A stretch of 46,529 nucleotides of DNA from Aadella sp043822885 (GTDB lineage Bacteria; Omnitrophota; Gorgyraeia; Tantalellales; Tantalellaceae). The stretch lies in the NCBI GenBank assembly GCA_043822885.1, contig JBDRBI010000131.1, forward strand, positions 1 to 46,529, in the 5' to 3' direction. Under the pieces are notes generated by a model. It saw nothing but the letters and a program-made list of their open reading frames with translations, was not told the DNA's origin and ran no database searches. This document shows positions 13,950-21,412 of the stretch, piece after piece (positions within the stretch are counted from its first letter, which is position 1; each line of letters starts with the position of its first letter). The position numbers and the translations under genes were made by a program.

Positions 13950-15652
13950 CAAAATAGCCCTTTTATCTCTCCGGTTTTTACGTCAAGATCAATATTTGTT
14001 CCTCTGGGCACTTTGGGCAGACCCGGCATAGCGTTAGTTCCGTCGCATTTCACTTCAATATATCCTGCCCCGGCGGCCACTACGATCTCCTCCACTCCCA
14101 GTTTAAAACCTCTGGGTCTTCCTTTCTTAGCGGAGTTGTTCGACAGTGAAAGATGTGTCTTTGCCATACATACGGGCAGCTTGTCAAGTTTGGCTTTTTC
14201 TATCCTTGCCATTTCGGAAAGCGCCTGTTCTGAATATTTTACTTCGCTTGCTCCATACATAGATTTTGCGATCCGTTCTATCTTGTTCGATATGTTCATA
14301 TCGATCGGATAGAGATATCTCATCTTTGATTTTTCTTTGGACGCGGCAATTACAGCCCGCGCAAGATCTTTTCCTCCGGCTGAGCCCTGCTTATATACTT
14401 CACTGACCGCTATCCCCTCCACGTTGAGAGCTTCCGCTCTCCTTATGACACTATCTACCTCTTTTTTTGTGTCAGACTCGAAAAGGTTGATGCAAACAAC
14501 AATGGGTATTCCGAACATCTTAAGGTTTTCAACTTGTTTTTCCAGATTAGAACAACCTCTGTCAACCGAGGATATATTTTCTTTTTTTAATTTTAATGGC
14601 ACTTTAGTCCCTTCGAAAGGATAATCTCCGCTGTGAACTTTCAATGCCCGGATGGAACAATTGATCACCGCTACGTCAGGTTTCATTTTTGATTGCTGAC
14701 ATTTAATATCAATGAATTTTTCCGCTCCTAGATCCGCTCCGAAACCGCTTTCTGTAATTACAAAATCCGCGAGTTTTAACGCGATCTTATCGGCGATAAC
14801 CGAACTTGACCCGTGTGACACGTTCGCAAAAGCGCCGGTGTGCACAAAACACGGAGTATGTTCCGAAGTTTGCATAAGATTGGGCTCAAAAGCTTTTTTC
14901 AGAAGAACAGCCATAGCCCCCGCGACTTTGAGATCCTCAGCGGTTATAGGTTTGCCGCTTTTGTTAAAACCGACCACTATTCTCCCTAATCTTTCTCTGA
15001 GATCCTTTAGGCTGTCGGATAAGGATAGAATGGCCATACATTCGGAGGCCGGGGTTATGTCCACTCCGGTCCGGCGGTTTACTCCATGAAGTTTTCCTCC
15101 TCCGCCTATCGCGATGTTACGTAAGGCGCGGTCGCTTATGTCGAGGGCTCTTTTCCAGGTAGCGCCTTCTTTGCCGAAATCATGAGGATCCCCTCTGAAA
15201 AGAGTATTGTCTAAAAACGAAGCGCATAAATTTTGAGCGTTACTGACTGCGGACGAATCCCCGGTCAGATGCAGATTAATATCCTCTGCCGGCAAAACTT
15301 GTGAATGTCCTCCTCCCGTAGCTCCGCCTTTCATTCCAAAAAGCGGTCCCAAGGAAGGTTGTCTGATACAAGCTATGGCCTTCTTACCTAAAGCATTCAA
15401 AGCCATGGACAGGCCTATTGTGTTGACCGTCTTGCCCTCTCCGAGCTGAGTCGGTGTTATGGAAGTAATGAGGATCAGTTTTCCTTCTTTACGTTTTTTA
15501 AGCGACCCTTTGAGTATCTCCGGTGATACTTTGGCTATAAAATTCCCGTATTTGGTAAGATATTTGGCCCCTATTCCTATCTTTTTCGCGACGATCTCAA
15601 TGTCCCTCAACTTAATAGCAGCCGCTGTTCTCACATCATAACTATAGCTCAT
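13949..15652 (-). CDS. fhs: Formate-tetrahydrofolate ligase
   Basis: ATP-dependent condensation of formate with THF to 10-formyl-THF, the entry of formate into the methyl branch of the Wood-Ljungdahl pathway; it can also run in reverse to make ATP. The 567-residue length is normal. The P-loop-like motif TPTQLGEGKT lies at residues 66-75, and the signatures FGMKGGATGGGHSQV, TESGFGADLG and PGLPKVPRG are present. It starts with an ATG overlapping rnhB by 4 bp and has AAAGGAG upstream. No formate dehydrogenase or carbonyl-branch genes are in this window. Confidence 0.97.
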   Translation of the reverse strand: MSYSYDVRTAAAIKLRDIEIVAKKIGIGAKYLTKYGNFIAKVSPEILKGSLKKRKEGKLILITSITPTQLGEGKTVNTIGLSMALNALGKKAIACIRQPSLGPLFGMKGGATGGGHSQVLPAEDINLHLTGDSSAVSNAQNLCASFLDNTLFRGDPHDFGKEGATWKRALDISDRALRNIAIGGGGKLHGVNRRTGVDITPASECMAILSLSDSLKDLRERLGRIVVGFNKSGKPITAEDLKVAGAMAVLLKKAFEPNLMQTSEHTPCFVHTGAFANVSHGSSSVIADKIALKLADFVITESGFGADLGAEKFIDIKCQQSKMKPDVAVINCSIRALKVHSGDYPFEGTKVPLKLKKENISSVDRGCSNLEKQVENLKMFGIPIVVCINLFESDTKKEVDSVIRRAEALNVEGIAVSEVYKQGSAGGKDLARAVIAASKEKSKMRYLYPIDMNISNKIERIAKSMYGASEVKYSEQALSEMARIEKAKLDKLPVCMAKTHLSLSNNSAKKGRPRGFKLGVEEIVVAAGAGYIEVKCDGTNAMPGLPKVPRGTNIDLDVKTGEIKGLF

Positions 15653-16305
15653 GTCCTCTCCTTTTTTTGTCTGTTTCGGCTCAGACTACCAAACGGTCCA
15701 AAAGTATTTCTGTGTATCACACATAACCCATGTTTTTTTATAGCTTCTATGTGCTCCTTGGTACCGTAACCCTTATGCTTCCTAAACCCATACAAGGGGT
15801 ACTTTTTGTCTTCTTCTCTCATCAAACAGTCCCTAAAAACCTTCGCGATGATCGACGCGGATGCTATGGATAAACTCTTGCTTTCTCCCGCTGTTAAACA
15901 CGTCCTCTCTTGTGCTATCGGAACTTCCATTTTTCCGTCTATAAGAAGATAATCCGGTCTTACTTCCAGTTCTTCAACAGCCCGCTTCATCGCCAAAAGA
16001 GTCGCGTTGAGGATATTCAATCTGTCTATCTCGTCAACTCCCGCGACCCCTATTCCCACATCGCATCTTTTCAATATGTCCAAAAACGCCGCTTCTCTTC
16101 TTTTGGCGGTAAGTTTTTTGGAATCATCGATCCTTTCCGAAAAATTCTTATCGCGTATAACCACAGCTGCGGCGACTACGGGACCCGCCAACGGTCCTCT
16201 TCCGGCTTCATCTATACCCGCTACCCGCTTGTATCCGGATACCAAAGCTTTATTCTCAAAAAACAATCTATCAATACTGTCAATTTGCTTGTTTTTTTTG
16301 GACAA
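15649..16305 (-). CDS. rnhB: Ribonuclease HII
   Basis: Cuts RNA in RNA-DNA hybrids and at single ribonucleotides in DNA. It has 218 residues, with the catalytic start GIDEAGRGPLAGPVVAA near residues 30-46. The other acidic residues are in DDSKKLTAKRR, IDGKMEV and SASIIAKVFRD. The likely start is TTG with AAGGA 5 nt upstream, inside the end of rplS (26-bp overlap). The gene order rplS-rnhB is conserved in many bacteria. It is coupled by ATGA to fhs, tying a ribosomal-protein operon to the one-carbon genes. Confidence 0.95.
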   Translation of the reverse strand: MSKKNKQIDSIDRLFFENKALVSGYKRVAGIDEAGRGPLAGPVVAAAVVIRDKNFSERIDDSKKLTAKRREAAFLDILKRCDVGIGVAGVDEIDRLNILNATLLAMKRAVEELEVRPDYLLIDGKMEVPIAQERTCLTAGESKSLSIASASIIAKVFRDCLMREEDKKYPLYGFRKHKGYGTKEHIEAIKKHGLCVIHRNTFGPFGSLSRNRQKKERT

Positions 16306-16648
16306 TTTTTTCCTTCACCTTAGTGGCCTTTTTCCCGAGCTTACTTCTAAGGTAATACAATTTAGCGCGTCTTATTTTACCCTTCTTCTTTACTTCGATC
16401 TTCTCTATCAAAGGGGAATACATAGGAAAGGTTCTCTCAACACCTTCTCCATAAGATACGCGTCTGACGGTAAACGTCTCGCTTGTTCCCGTCCCCTTTC
16501 GTGCGATAACAATGCCGGTGAATATCTGCACCCTCATCTTATTCTCTTCTTTGATCATAAAATGAACATCTACGGTATCCCCGATATTGAATTTTGAGAT
16601 ATCCTTTTTTATGAATTTTTTTTCAAGATCGCTTATCTGCTTTTTCAT
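16280..16648 (-). CDS. rplS: 50S ribosomal protein L19
   Basis: Structural protein at the 30S-50S interface. 122 residues, a normal length, with the typical blocks FNIGDTVDVHFMI, GIVIARKGTGTSETFTVRR, GEGVERTFPMYSP and RAKLYYLRSKLGKKA. Its ATG overlaps the trmD stop as ATGA, and its ribosome site (AAGGAGAGGAAAAAG) lies inside the trmD coding end. The order trmD-rplS-rnhB is standard. Confidence 0.97.
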   Translation of the reverse strand: MKKQISDLEKKFIKKDISKFNIGDTVDVHFMIKEENKMRVQIFTGIVIARKGTGTSETFTVRRVSYGEGVERTFPMYSPLIEKIEVKKKGKIRRAKLYYLRSKLGKKATKVKEKIVQKKQAN

Positions 16649-17445
16649 CTTTTTCCTCTCCTTACCATTTTACAAGGGGAGATTGCCTCGTCTCTGCGCT
16701 CCTCGCAATGACGGCGCCCCCGCACATTCACTTTTTCCTCTAAATTTGCACATCGGTCAATCTCAATCCATGGTCTATCGTCTACCAAAAGATCCGGTCT
16801 TCTCTCCTTCGTCCTGATCTCCGCCTGTTCTTTTTGCCAAATACTTATTTTTTTCGGATCTCCGCATAATAGAACCTCGGGAACTTTCTGACCATGATAT
16901 TCCGCGGGCCTTGTATATTGAGGATATTCCAGTTTGCCCCCTTCAAAGGATTCCTCGTTGAGACATCCTTCATCCCCTAAAACTCCGGGTATGAGCCGTA
17001 TCACTGAGTCGCACAACACCATAGCGGGTATTTCTCCACAGGTTAAGACATAATCCCCTATAGAGATCTCCCCGTCGACCAAACTGCGGATCCTTTCGTC
17101 GAACCCCTCATAATGTCCGCAAACAATTACCACATGTTCCTTTTCAGAGATCGATCTTGCCTGATCTTGATCATATTTTTTCCCCTGGGGCGTCAATAGG
17201 ATCACGTAGGTATTCTCTTTTCTAAGCGTTATTAAAGCTTTATGCACCGGTTCGACTTTTAAGACCATCCCCGGGCCGCCGCCATAAGGCTTATCATCCG
17301 CCGTTCGATGCCGGTCATTAGTCCATTCGCGCAGATCGTGTATTTTTATATCCGCAATTCCGCGGCTTCGAGCGATCTTTACCATAGACTGATCAAAAAC
17401 ACCGCCGAACATATCCGGAAACAATGTTAAAATATCAATTTTCAC
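16645..17445 (-). CDS. trmD: tRNA (guanine37-N1)-methyltransferase with repeat-encoded C-terminal tail
   Basis: Methylates G37 of tRNAs reading CNN, preventing frameshifts. The SPOUT knot is complete: LLTPQGKKYDQ, CGHYEGFDERI (109-119), ISIGDYVLTCGEIPAM. The linker and C-terminal helices end with ERRPDLL at 220. Residues 221-266 are extra. They are encoded by a word-array repeat with core GATTGACCGATGTGC (complement of 16748-16762), followed by the widespread bacterial repeat read as HCEERRDEAIS (residues 246-256). The frame is kept and still ends in the ATGA overlap with rplS. The start is GTG with AGGAG 6 nt upstream. rimM, normally between rpsP and trmD, is absent. Confidence 0.95.
   Translation of the reverse strand: MKIDILTLFPDMFGGVFDQSMVKIARSRGIADIKIHDLREWTNDRHRTADDKPYGGGPGMVLKVEPVHKALITLRKENTYVILLTPQGKKYDQDQARSISEKEHVVIVCGHYEGFDERIRSLVDGEISIGDYVLTCGEIPAMVLCDSVIRLIPGVLGDEGCLNEESFEGGKLEYPQYTRPAEYHGQKVPEVLLCGDPKKISIWQKEQAEIRTKERRPDLLVDDRPWIEIDRCANLEEKVNVRGRRHCEERRDEAISPCKMVRRGKR
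16676..16724 (-). repeat. Dispersed bacterial repeat translated as HCEERRDEAIS, inside trmD
   Basis: On the minus strand CATTGCGAGGAGCGCAGAGA followed by GAGGCAATCTCC. Sequences of this form are common intergenic repeats in many bacterial phyla and give the recognisable CEERxDEAI peptide when read through. Here it lies in frame within trmD. Confidence 0.85.
16741..16790 (-). repeat. Word-array repeat with core, inside trmD
   Basis: On the minus strand GTAGACGATAGACCATGG, then GATTGACCGATGTGCAAAT. The core is identical to the intergenic copy at 40781-40799 and is preceded by the same CTATAGACC-type words as at 34740-34770. It encodes part of the TrmD tail. Confidence 0.8.
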
Positions 17446-17451
17446 AAAAAC

Positions 17452-17643
17452 TCCTGTCGAGTTGATAGTTCATAGTTGATAGTTCATAGTTTAAAAAAAG
17501 CTTACCCGGGTTCATACTATAAAGCTATAAACTTAACGGTGCACCAGTCAATCTTCGAACCTTTTAACCTTTAAACTTTTTAACTTTTAAACCGTTCCGG
17601 CATCGGTCAATCACTACGAACTATGAAATATCAACTATTAACC
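17452..17643. repeat. Word array (GTTGATAGTTCATAG / complement) in place of rimM
   Basis: The left arm is GTTGATAGTTCATAG repeated, the middle TTTAAACTTTTTAACTTTT, and the right arm CTACGAACTATG and ATCAACTATTAAC. Cores in complement: GCACCAGTCAATC (17541-17553) and CATCGGTCAATC (17601-17612). It fills the rpsP-trmD gap, where rimM usually lies; no coding sequence is visible. Confidence 0.8.
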
Positions 17644-17883
17644 CTATATTTCCAGTCTCTTTATTATGCTCTTCACCGTCTCAGAAGGTTTAGCGCCATT
17701 TTTTAACCAATACTCAACCCTTTCTCTGTCAAGAGCAACCTGGTCTTTTCCTTTTTTAGGATCATAATGACCCAATTCCTCTAATGCTCTTCCGTCACGT
17801 TTAGTTGATTTTGTCATCGCAACTATACGATAAAAAGGCTTCTTTTTCGTTCCGAACACTTTGAGCCTTAAAACAACCGCCAT
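17644..17883 (-). CDS. rpsP: 30S ribosomal protein S16
   Basis: A small-subunit assembly protein of 79 residues, a normal length. It has the signature VLRLKVFGTKKKPFYRIVA at the N-terminus, RDGRALEELGHYDP in the middle and VEYWLKNGAKPSETV toward the end. The ribosome site GGAGG lies 6 nt before the ATG. It leads the rpsP-trmD-rplS-rnhB series, separated from trmD by a 198-bp repeat array instead of rimM. Confidence 0.97.
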   Translation of the reverse strand: MAVVLRLKVFGTKKKPFYRIVAMTKSTKRDGRALEELGHYDPKKGKDQVALDRERVEYWLKNGAKPSETVKSIIKRLEI

Positions 17884-17897
17884 CCTATTCCTCCTTG

Positions 17898-18019
17898 TTT
17901 AGTTAATAGTTCATAGTTGATAGTTCATAGTTAAAAAAAGCGCGCCAAGTATCAAGCATCAACCCCATGTAAAACTTAGCATATCGGTCGATCACTATGA
18001 ACTATCCACTATCCACTAC
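17898..18019. repeat. Word array between murA and rpsP
   Basis: The left arm is GTTAATAGTTCATAGTTGAT, the right arm CACTATGAACTATCCACTAT, and the core complement ATATCGGTCGATC lies at 17981-17993. It is the same kind of array as at 17452-17643 and 27859-27947. Confidence 0.75.
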
Positions 18020-19285
18020 CTACTCTTTAATTCTCTCTATTTCCGCGCCCACAGCGGAAAGTTTTTTTTCTAAGTGCTCATATCCTCGATCGAGATGATA
18101 TATACGGGAAATTTCTGTGCGTCCTTCGGCTACAAGTCCCGCCAGAACAAGCGCCGCTGAAGCCCGAAGGTCCGAAGCCATCACTGTTGCCCCGCTCAAT
18201 CTTTTTACGCCTTTTATTATGGCGGTGGATCCTTCCAGTATAATGTTCGCGCCCATCCTGTTAAGTTCACTTATGTGTATGAACCTCTCCGGGTATATCT
18301 TTTCCGTTATGACGCTAATTCCTTCCGCAACCGTCACCAAACTCATCATTTGCGCCTGAAGATCCGTAGGAAAACCGGGATATGTCAACGTTGTTATATC
18401 CGTTACCTGCAGCTTGCTCTTCTTCCTTGAAACCTCTATTCCTCCGGGTTTTTCTTCTATCCGGCCGCCGCATTCTATCAATTTATCGATAAGCGCCAGA
18501 TTGTGTCTGCTTACCGCTCCCTCGATAAAAAGCTTTCCTCCTGTAATAAGCGCCGCTATCATGTAAGTCCCGGCTTCTATACGATCCGAGATAACATAGT
18601 GCTGCGCTCCGCCAAGCTTTTTAACTCCTCGGATCATCAAAGTGGGCGTCCCGGCCCCTCTTATGTCAGCGCCCATCTTTTTAAGAAAATCCGATAGATC
18701 GGAAATTTCCGGTTCACATGCCGCGTTCTCTATTATCGTTTCTCCGTCCGCCAGAACGGCGCACATAAGTGTATTAGCCGTCGCCAAAACACTGGATCCA
18801 AAATGTCCTCCCAGGTAGATCCTCGCTCCCTTTAACTTTTTCGCGGAAGCCACGATATAGCCTCCATCAATATGGATATCCGCTCCGAGAGCTCTAAGGC
18901 CTTTAAAATGGAGTTCTATCGGCCTCGGTCCGATCACACATCCCCCGGGGAAGGAGACCTTAGCTTCTTTTTGCCACGCCAAAAGCGGTCCCAAAACCGC
19001 GATAGAAGCGCGCATGGTACTAACTAATTCGTAAGAAGCCGTCGCCTTTTTTATTTTTCCCGCGGAAACTTCGACCGTATCTCCGCGTTTTACGATCTTT
19101 CTTCCGAGCGCGGAGATTATTTCTATCATAGTGTAGACATCTTTGAGATCGGGAACATTATGTACAACACTTGCTTCTTCGCTCAATATCGTAGCCGCAA
19201 GTATCGGAAGACTCGAATTCTTAGCCCCGCTGATCTTCACCGTGCCGGATAGGGGCCTTCCTCCTTTGATCACAAGTTTATCCAC
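18020..19285 (-). CDS. murA: UDP-N-acetylglucosamine 1-carboxyvinyltransferase
   Basis: First committed step of peptidoglycan synthesis: transfers enolpyruvate from PEP to UDP-GlcNAc. 421 residues, a normal length. It begins with LVIKGGRPLSGTVKISGAKN (the Lys-Asn substrate site), and the loop SFPGGCVIGPRPIELH keeps the catalytic cysteine that fosfomycin attacks. The C-terminal DLRASAALVLAGL block is typical. The start is GTG inside the prmC end (8-bp overlap), with AGGGTGG upstream. It is last of the coaE-rho-rpmE-prfA-prmC-murA series. Confidence 0.96.
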   Translation of the reverse strand: MDKLVIKGGRPLSGTVKISGAKNSSLPILAATILSEEASVVHNVPDLKDVYTMIEIISALGRKIVKRGDTVEVSAGKIKKATASYELVSTMRASIAVLGPLLAWQKEAKVSFPGGCVIGPRPIELHFKGLRALGADIHIDGGYIVASAKKLKGARIYLGGHFGSSVLATANTLMCAVLADGETIIENAACEPEISDLSDFLKKMGADIRGAGTPTLMIRGVKKLGGAQHYVISDRIEAGTYMIAALITGGKLFIEGAVSRHNLALIDKLIECGGRIEEKPGGIEVSRKKSKLQVTDITTLTYPGFPTDLQAQMMSLVTVAEGISVITEKIYPERFIHISELNRMGANIILEGSTAIIKGVKRLSGATVMASDLRASAALVLAGLVAEGRTEISRIYHLDRGYEHLEKKLSAVGAEIERIKE

Positions 19286-19958
19286 GTTTCCACCCTACAA
19301 TGACACGCTCATAATCGTTAAAATCCCTGTAGCTTTTAATATTCTCGAAACCGTTTATAATAAACTCCTTTTTCATTTTATCGGCTTGGTCATATCCTAC
19401 TTCTACCGCTACAAAACCTCCGGGCAGAAGGACCTTAGGACTTTCTGAAGCTATTCTCTTCAGAATATCCATTCCCTCTTTACCTCCACAGAGCGCTGTC
19501 TTAGGCTCCGCCTTGACCCATGCATCCAACTCCGAATAATCCCCTTCGGACACGTAAGGAGGATTAGACACTATGGCATCAAATTTGTCCGGGGTTTCGG
19601 CATAAAAAGCCGCGAATAGATCCGAACACATTAGGGTTATTTTATGACTTTTCCCGTAATTGCGTACATTTTCTCTTGCAACATCCAGCGCATCCAAAGA
19701 GATGTCAGAGGCTATGATCCTGCCGTTCTCCACCAGGTCCGCGAGGGCTATCGCTATTGCTCCGCTTCCTGTGCCGATATCCGCTATCAAAGGTCTTTCT
19801 ATGATTCTCGTCTTTAAAAGATCAGAAGTCACGGAGACTAAAAGTTCCGTCTCCGGCCGGGGCACAAGGACTCTCGGGTCGACCTTAATATCTATCCCCA
19901 TGAACTCAGTTCTTCCGTTCCTATACTGTATCGGTATTTTATCGTCATCCTCATTCAT
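19278..19958 (-). CDS. prmC: Peptide chain release factor N5-glutamine methyltransferase, short form
   Basis: Methylates the glutamine of the GGQ motif in release factors. 226 residues against about 280 in E. coli. The SAM motif ADIGTGSGAIAIAL (59-72) and the catalytic NPPY (132-135) are present, as is the PRPETE segment that precedes the core. The N-terminal helical domain, which contributes to release-factor docking, is missing, and the frame starts almost directly at IPIQYRNGR. The ATG overlaps the prfA stop as TAATG, so an upstream extension would have to lie inside prfA. The partner RF1 is adjacent, which supports the assignment. Confidence 0.92.
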   Translation of the reverse strand: MNEDDDKIPIQYRNGRTEFMGIDIKVDPRVLVPRPETELLVSVTSDLLKTRIIERPLIADIGTGSGAIAIALADLVENGRIIASDISLDALDVARENVRNYGKSHKITLMCSDLFAAFYAETPDKFDAIVSNPPYVSEGDYSELDAWVKAEPKTALCGGKEGMDILKRIASESPKVLLPGGFVAVEVGYDQADKMKKEFIINGFENIKSYRDFNDYERVIVGWKRG

Positions 19959-21034
19959 TAACCACTCAGCTTTATCTTCCTATTTTCCTCTATAAGGGCA
20001 TTCACGACCTCGCTAATGTCGCCTTCGAGAATATTGGACAGATTGTGTATGGTAAGTCCGATACGATGATCCGTGACTCTGTTCTCGGGAAAATTGTATG
20101 TTCTTATCTTTTCGGACCTGTCTCCCGAGCCTATTTGCTTCTTTCTTTTTTCAGATCGTTCTTTTTCTTTTGCTTCATGCAGCTTCTCCAGGATACGGGC
20201 TTTTAAAACACGCATAGCCTTCGCTTTGTTCTTATGTTGACTTCTCTCGTCCTGGCAGCTTACCACTACTCCCGTGGATAGATGCGTTATACGCACCGCG
20301 GAATCCGTAACATTTACATGTTGCCCTCCCGCTCCGCTCGCTCTGTAATAGTCTATTTTCAGGTCCTGCGGTTTTAAGTCCACTTCTACATCTTCCGCTT
20401 CCGGCAGAACCGCGACCGTAGCGGCAGAAGTATGTATACGCCCGCTCGCTTCTGTTTCAGGAACCCTCTGAACTCTGTGTGTCCCCATCTCAAATCTCAA
20501 ATATTTAAAAACATTCTGCCCCTCAACGGAAAAGATAACTTCTTTGATCCCCTTTTTTTCCGATTCACTTAAACTTATGATCGTATTTTTCCATCCTCTT
20601 GAAGACGAATACTTTAAGTACATTTTGTAAAGATCCGCGGCAAACAGACCGGCTTCCACCCCTCCGGTACCCGCGCGGATCTCCACAATGACATTTCTTT
20701 TTCCTTCTTCATCATCTCCCTGCAAAAGGAGATCCTCAAGTTCTCTCTTTTTAGCAAGGATAGCGCCTTTAACTTCTTCCAGTTCTCTGCCGGCCAAAAC
20801 GGCATATTCACTGTCTTTGGCCTCTTCCTTGATCATTGTCTCGAGTTCTCTTTTTTCTTTTTCGAGCGCCAGATAACTTTCGTAATGAGACACGCTTTCT
20901 TTCAGCTCCGCGTATTCTTTAGCTTTTTCCGTATGCTTTTCCCTGTTGGACAAAAATTCCGGAGAAGAAAGCTCTTTTTCTAATGTCCTATATTTTTCTT
21001 TTCGTTTTTCAAGTTCCGAGATGATTTTTTTCAT
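19958..21034 (-). CDS. prfA: Peptide chain release factor 1
   Basis: Recognises UAA and UAG and triggers peptide release. The 358-residue protein has the codon-recognition tripeptide P-E-T (192-194, PxT type, hence RF1 rather than RF2) and the catalytic GGQ (236-238) in SGAGGQHVN. An N-terminal helical domain and the C-terminal ENRVTDHRIG motif are also present. No internal frameshift site is seen. It lies between rpmE and prmC, a common arrangement. The ribosome site is weak. Confidence 0.97.
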   Translation of the reverse strand: MKKIISELEKRKEKYRTLEKELSSPEFLSNREKHTEKAKEYAELKESVSHYESYLALEKEKRELETMIKEEAKDSEYAVLAGRELEEVKGAILAKKRELEDLLLQGDDEEGKRNVIVEIRAGTGGVEAGLFAADLYKMYLKYSSSRGWKNTIISLSESEKKGIKEVIFSVEGQNVFKYLRFEMGTHRVQRVPETEASGRIHTSAATVAVLPEAEDVEVDLKPQDLKIDYYRASGAGGQHVNVTDSAVRITHLSTGVVVSCQDERSQHKNKAKAMRVLKARILEKLHEAKEKERSEKRKKQIGSGDRSEKIRTYNFPENRVTDHRIGLTIHNLSNILEGDISEVVNALIEENRKIKLSG

Positions 21035-21047
21035 TAACGGATCAGTC

Positions 21048-21254
21048 TTATGCCTTTTTATTTAAATAACGTTTCTGGAAACGTTCCACTCTGCCGGCGG
21101 AGTCCACTAACTTCTGTTTTCCGGTATAAAACGGATGACATTTTGAACATATTTCAACATGAATGCTCTCCTTTGTCGCCCGCGTATGAACGGTATTTCC
21201 GCACGCACAGACTATAGTCGCTTCCTTATACTTCGGATGTATCCCTTTTTTCAC
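21048..21254 (-). CDS. rpmE: 50S ribosomal protein L31
   Basis: 68 residues from a GTG start at 21254, chosen because AGGGGG lies 6 nt upstream and family homology begins at MKKGIHPKY. An upstream TTG frame would add eight residues that do not look conserved. Zinc-binding cysteines are present (CAC and CSKC), so this is the Cys-containing type that can serve as a zinc store. The order rho-rpmE-prfA-prmC is common. A plausible promoter lies about 45 bp upstream of the start. Confidence 0.95.
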   Translation of the reverse strand: MKKGIHPKYKEATIVCACGNTVHTRATKESIHVEICSKCHPFYTGKQKLVDSAGRVERFQKRYLNKKA

Positions 21255-21297
21255 TTCTAACCCCCTATTATTGTTCAACTAACACTACAAAACACAT

Positions 21298-21325
21298 ATT
21301 TTACTAAAAAATGGATAAATAGCAA
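21298..21325 (-). promoter_or_regulatory. Possible promoter for rpmE-prfA-prmC-murA
   Basis: On the minus strand TTGCTA, 16 bp, TAAAAT. It lies in the 158-bp gap between rho and rpmE, which otherwise shows no feature. It has moderate consensus match and sensible placement. Confidence 0.5.
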
Positions 21326-21412
21326 GTAAAATAGGTATTCGTATAGAGTTTTGGGTCACTTTTCGCCTCAAGTCGTTATACAAACACCTGAACTCTTGTC
21401 CGGGACTCCTAC

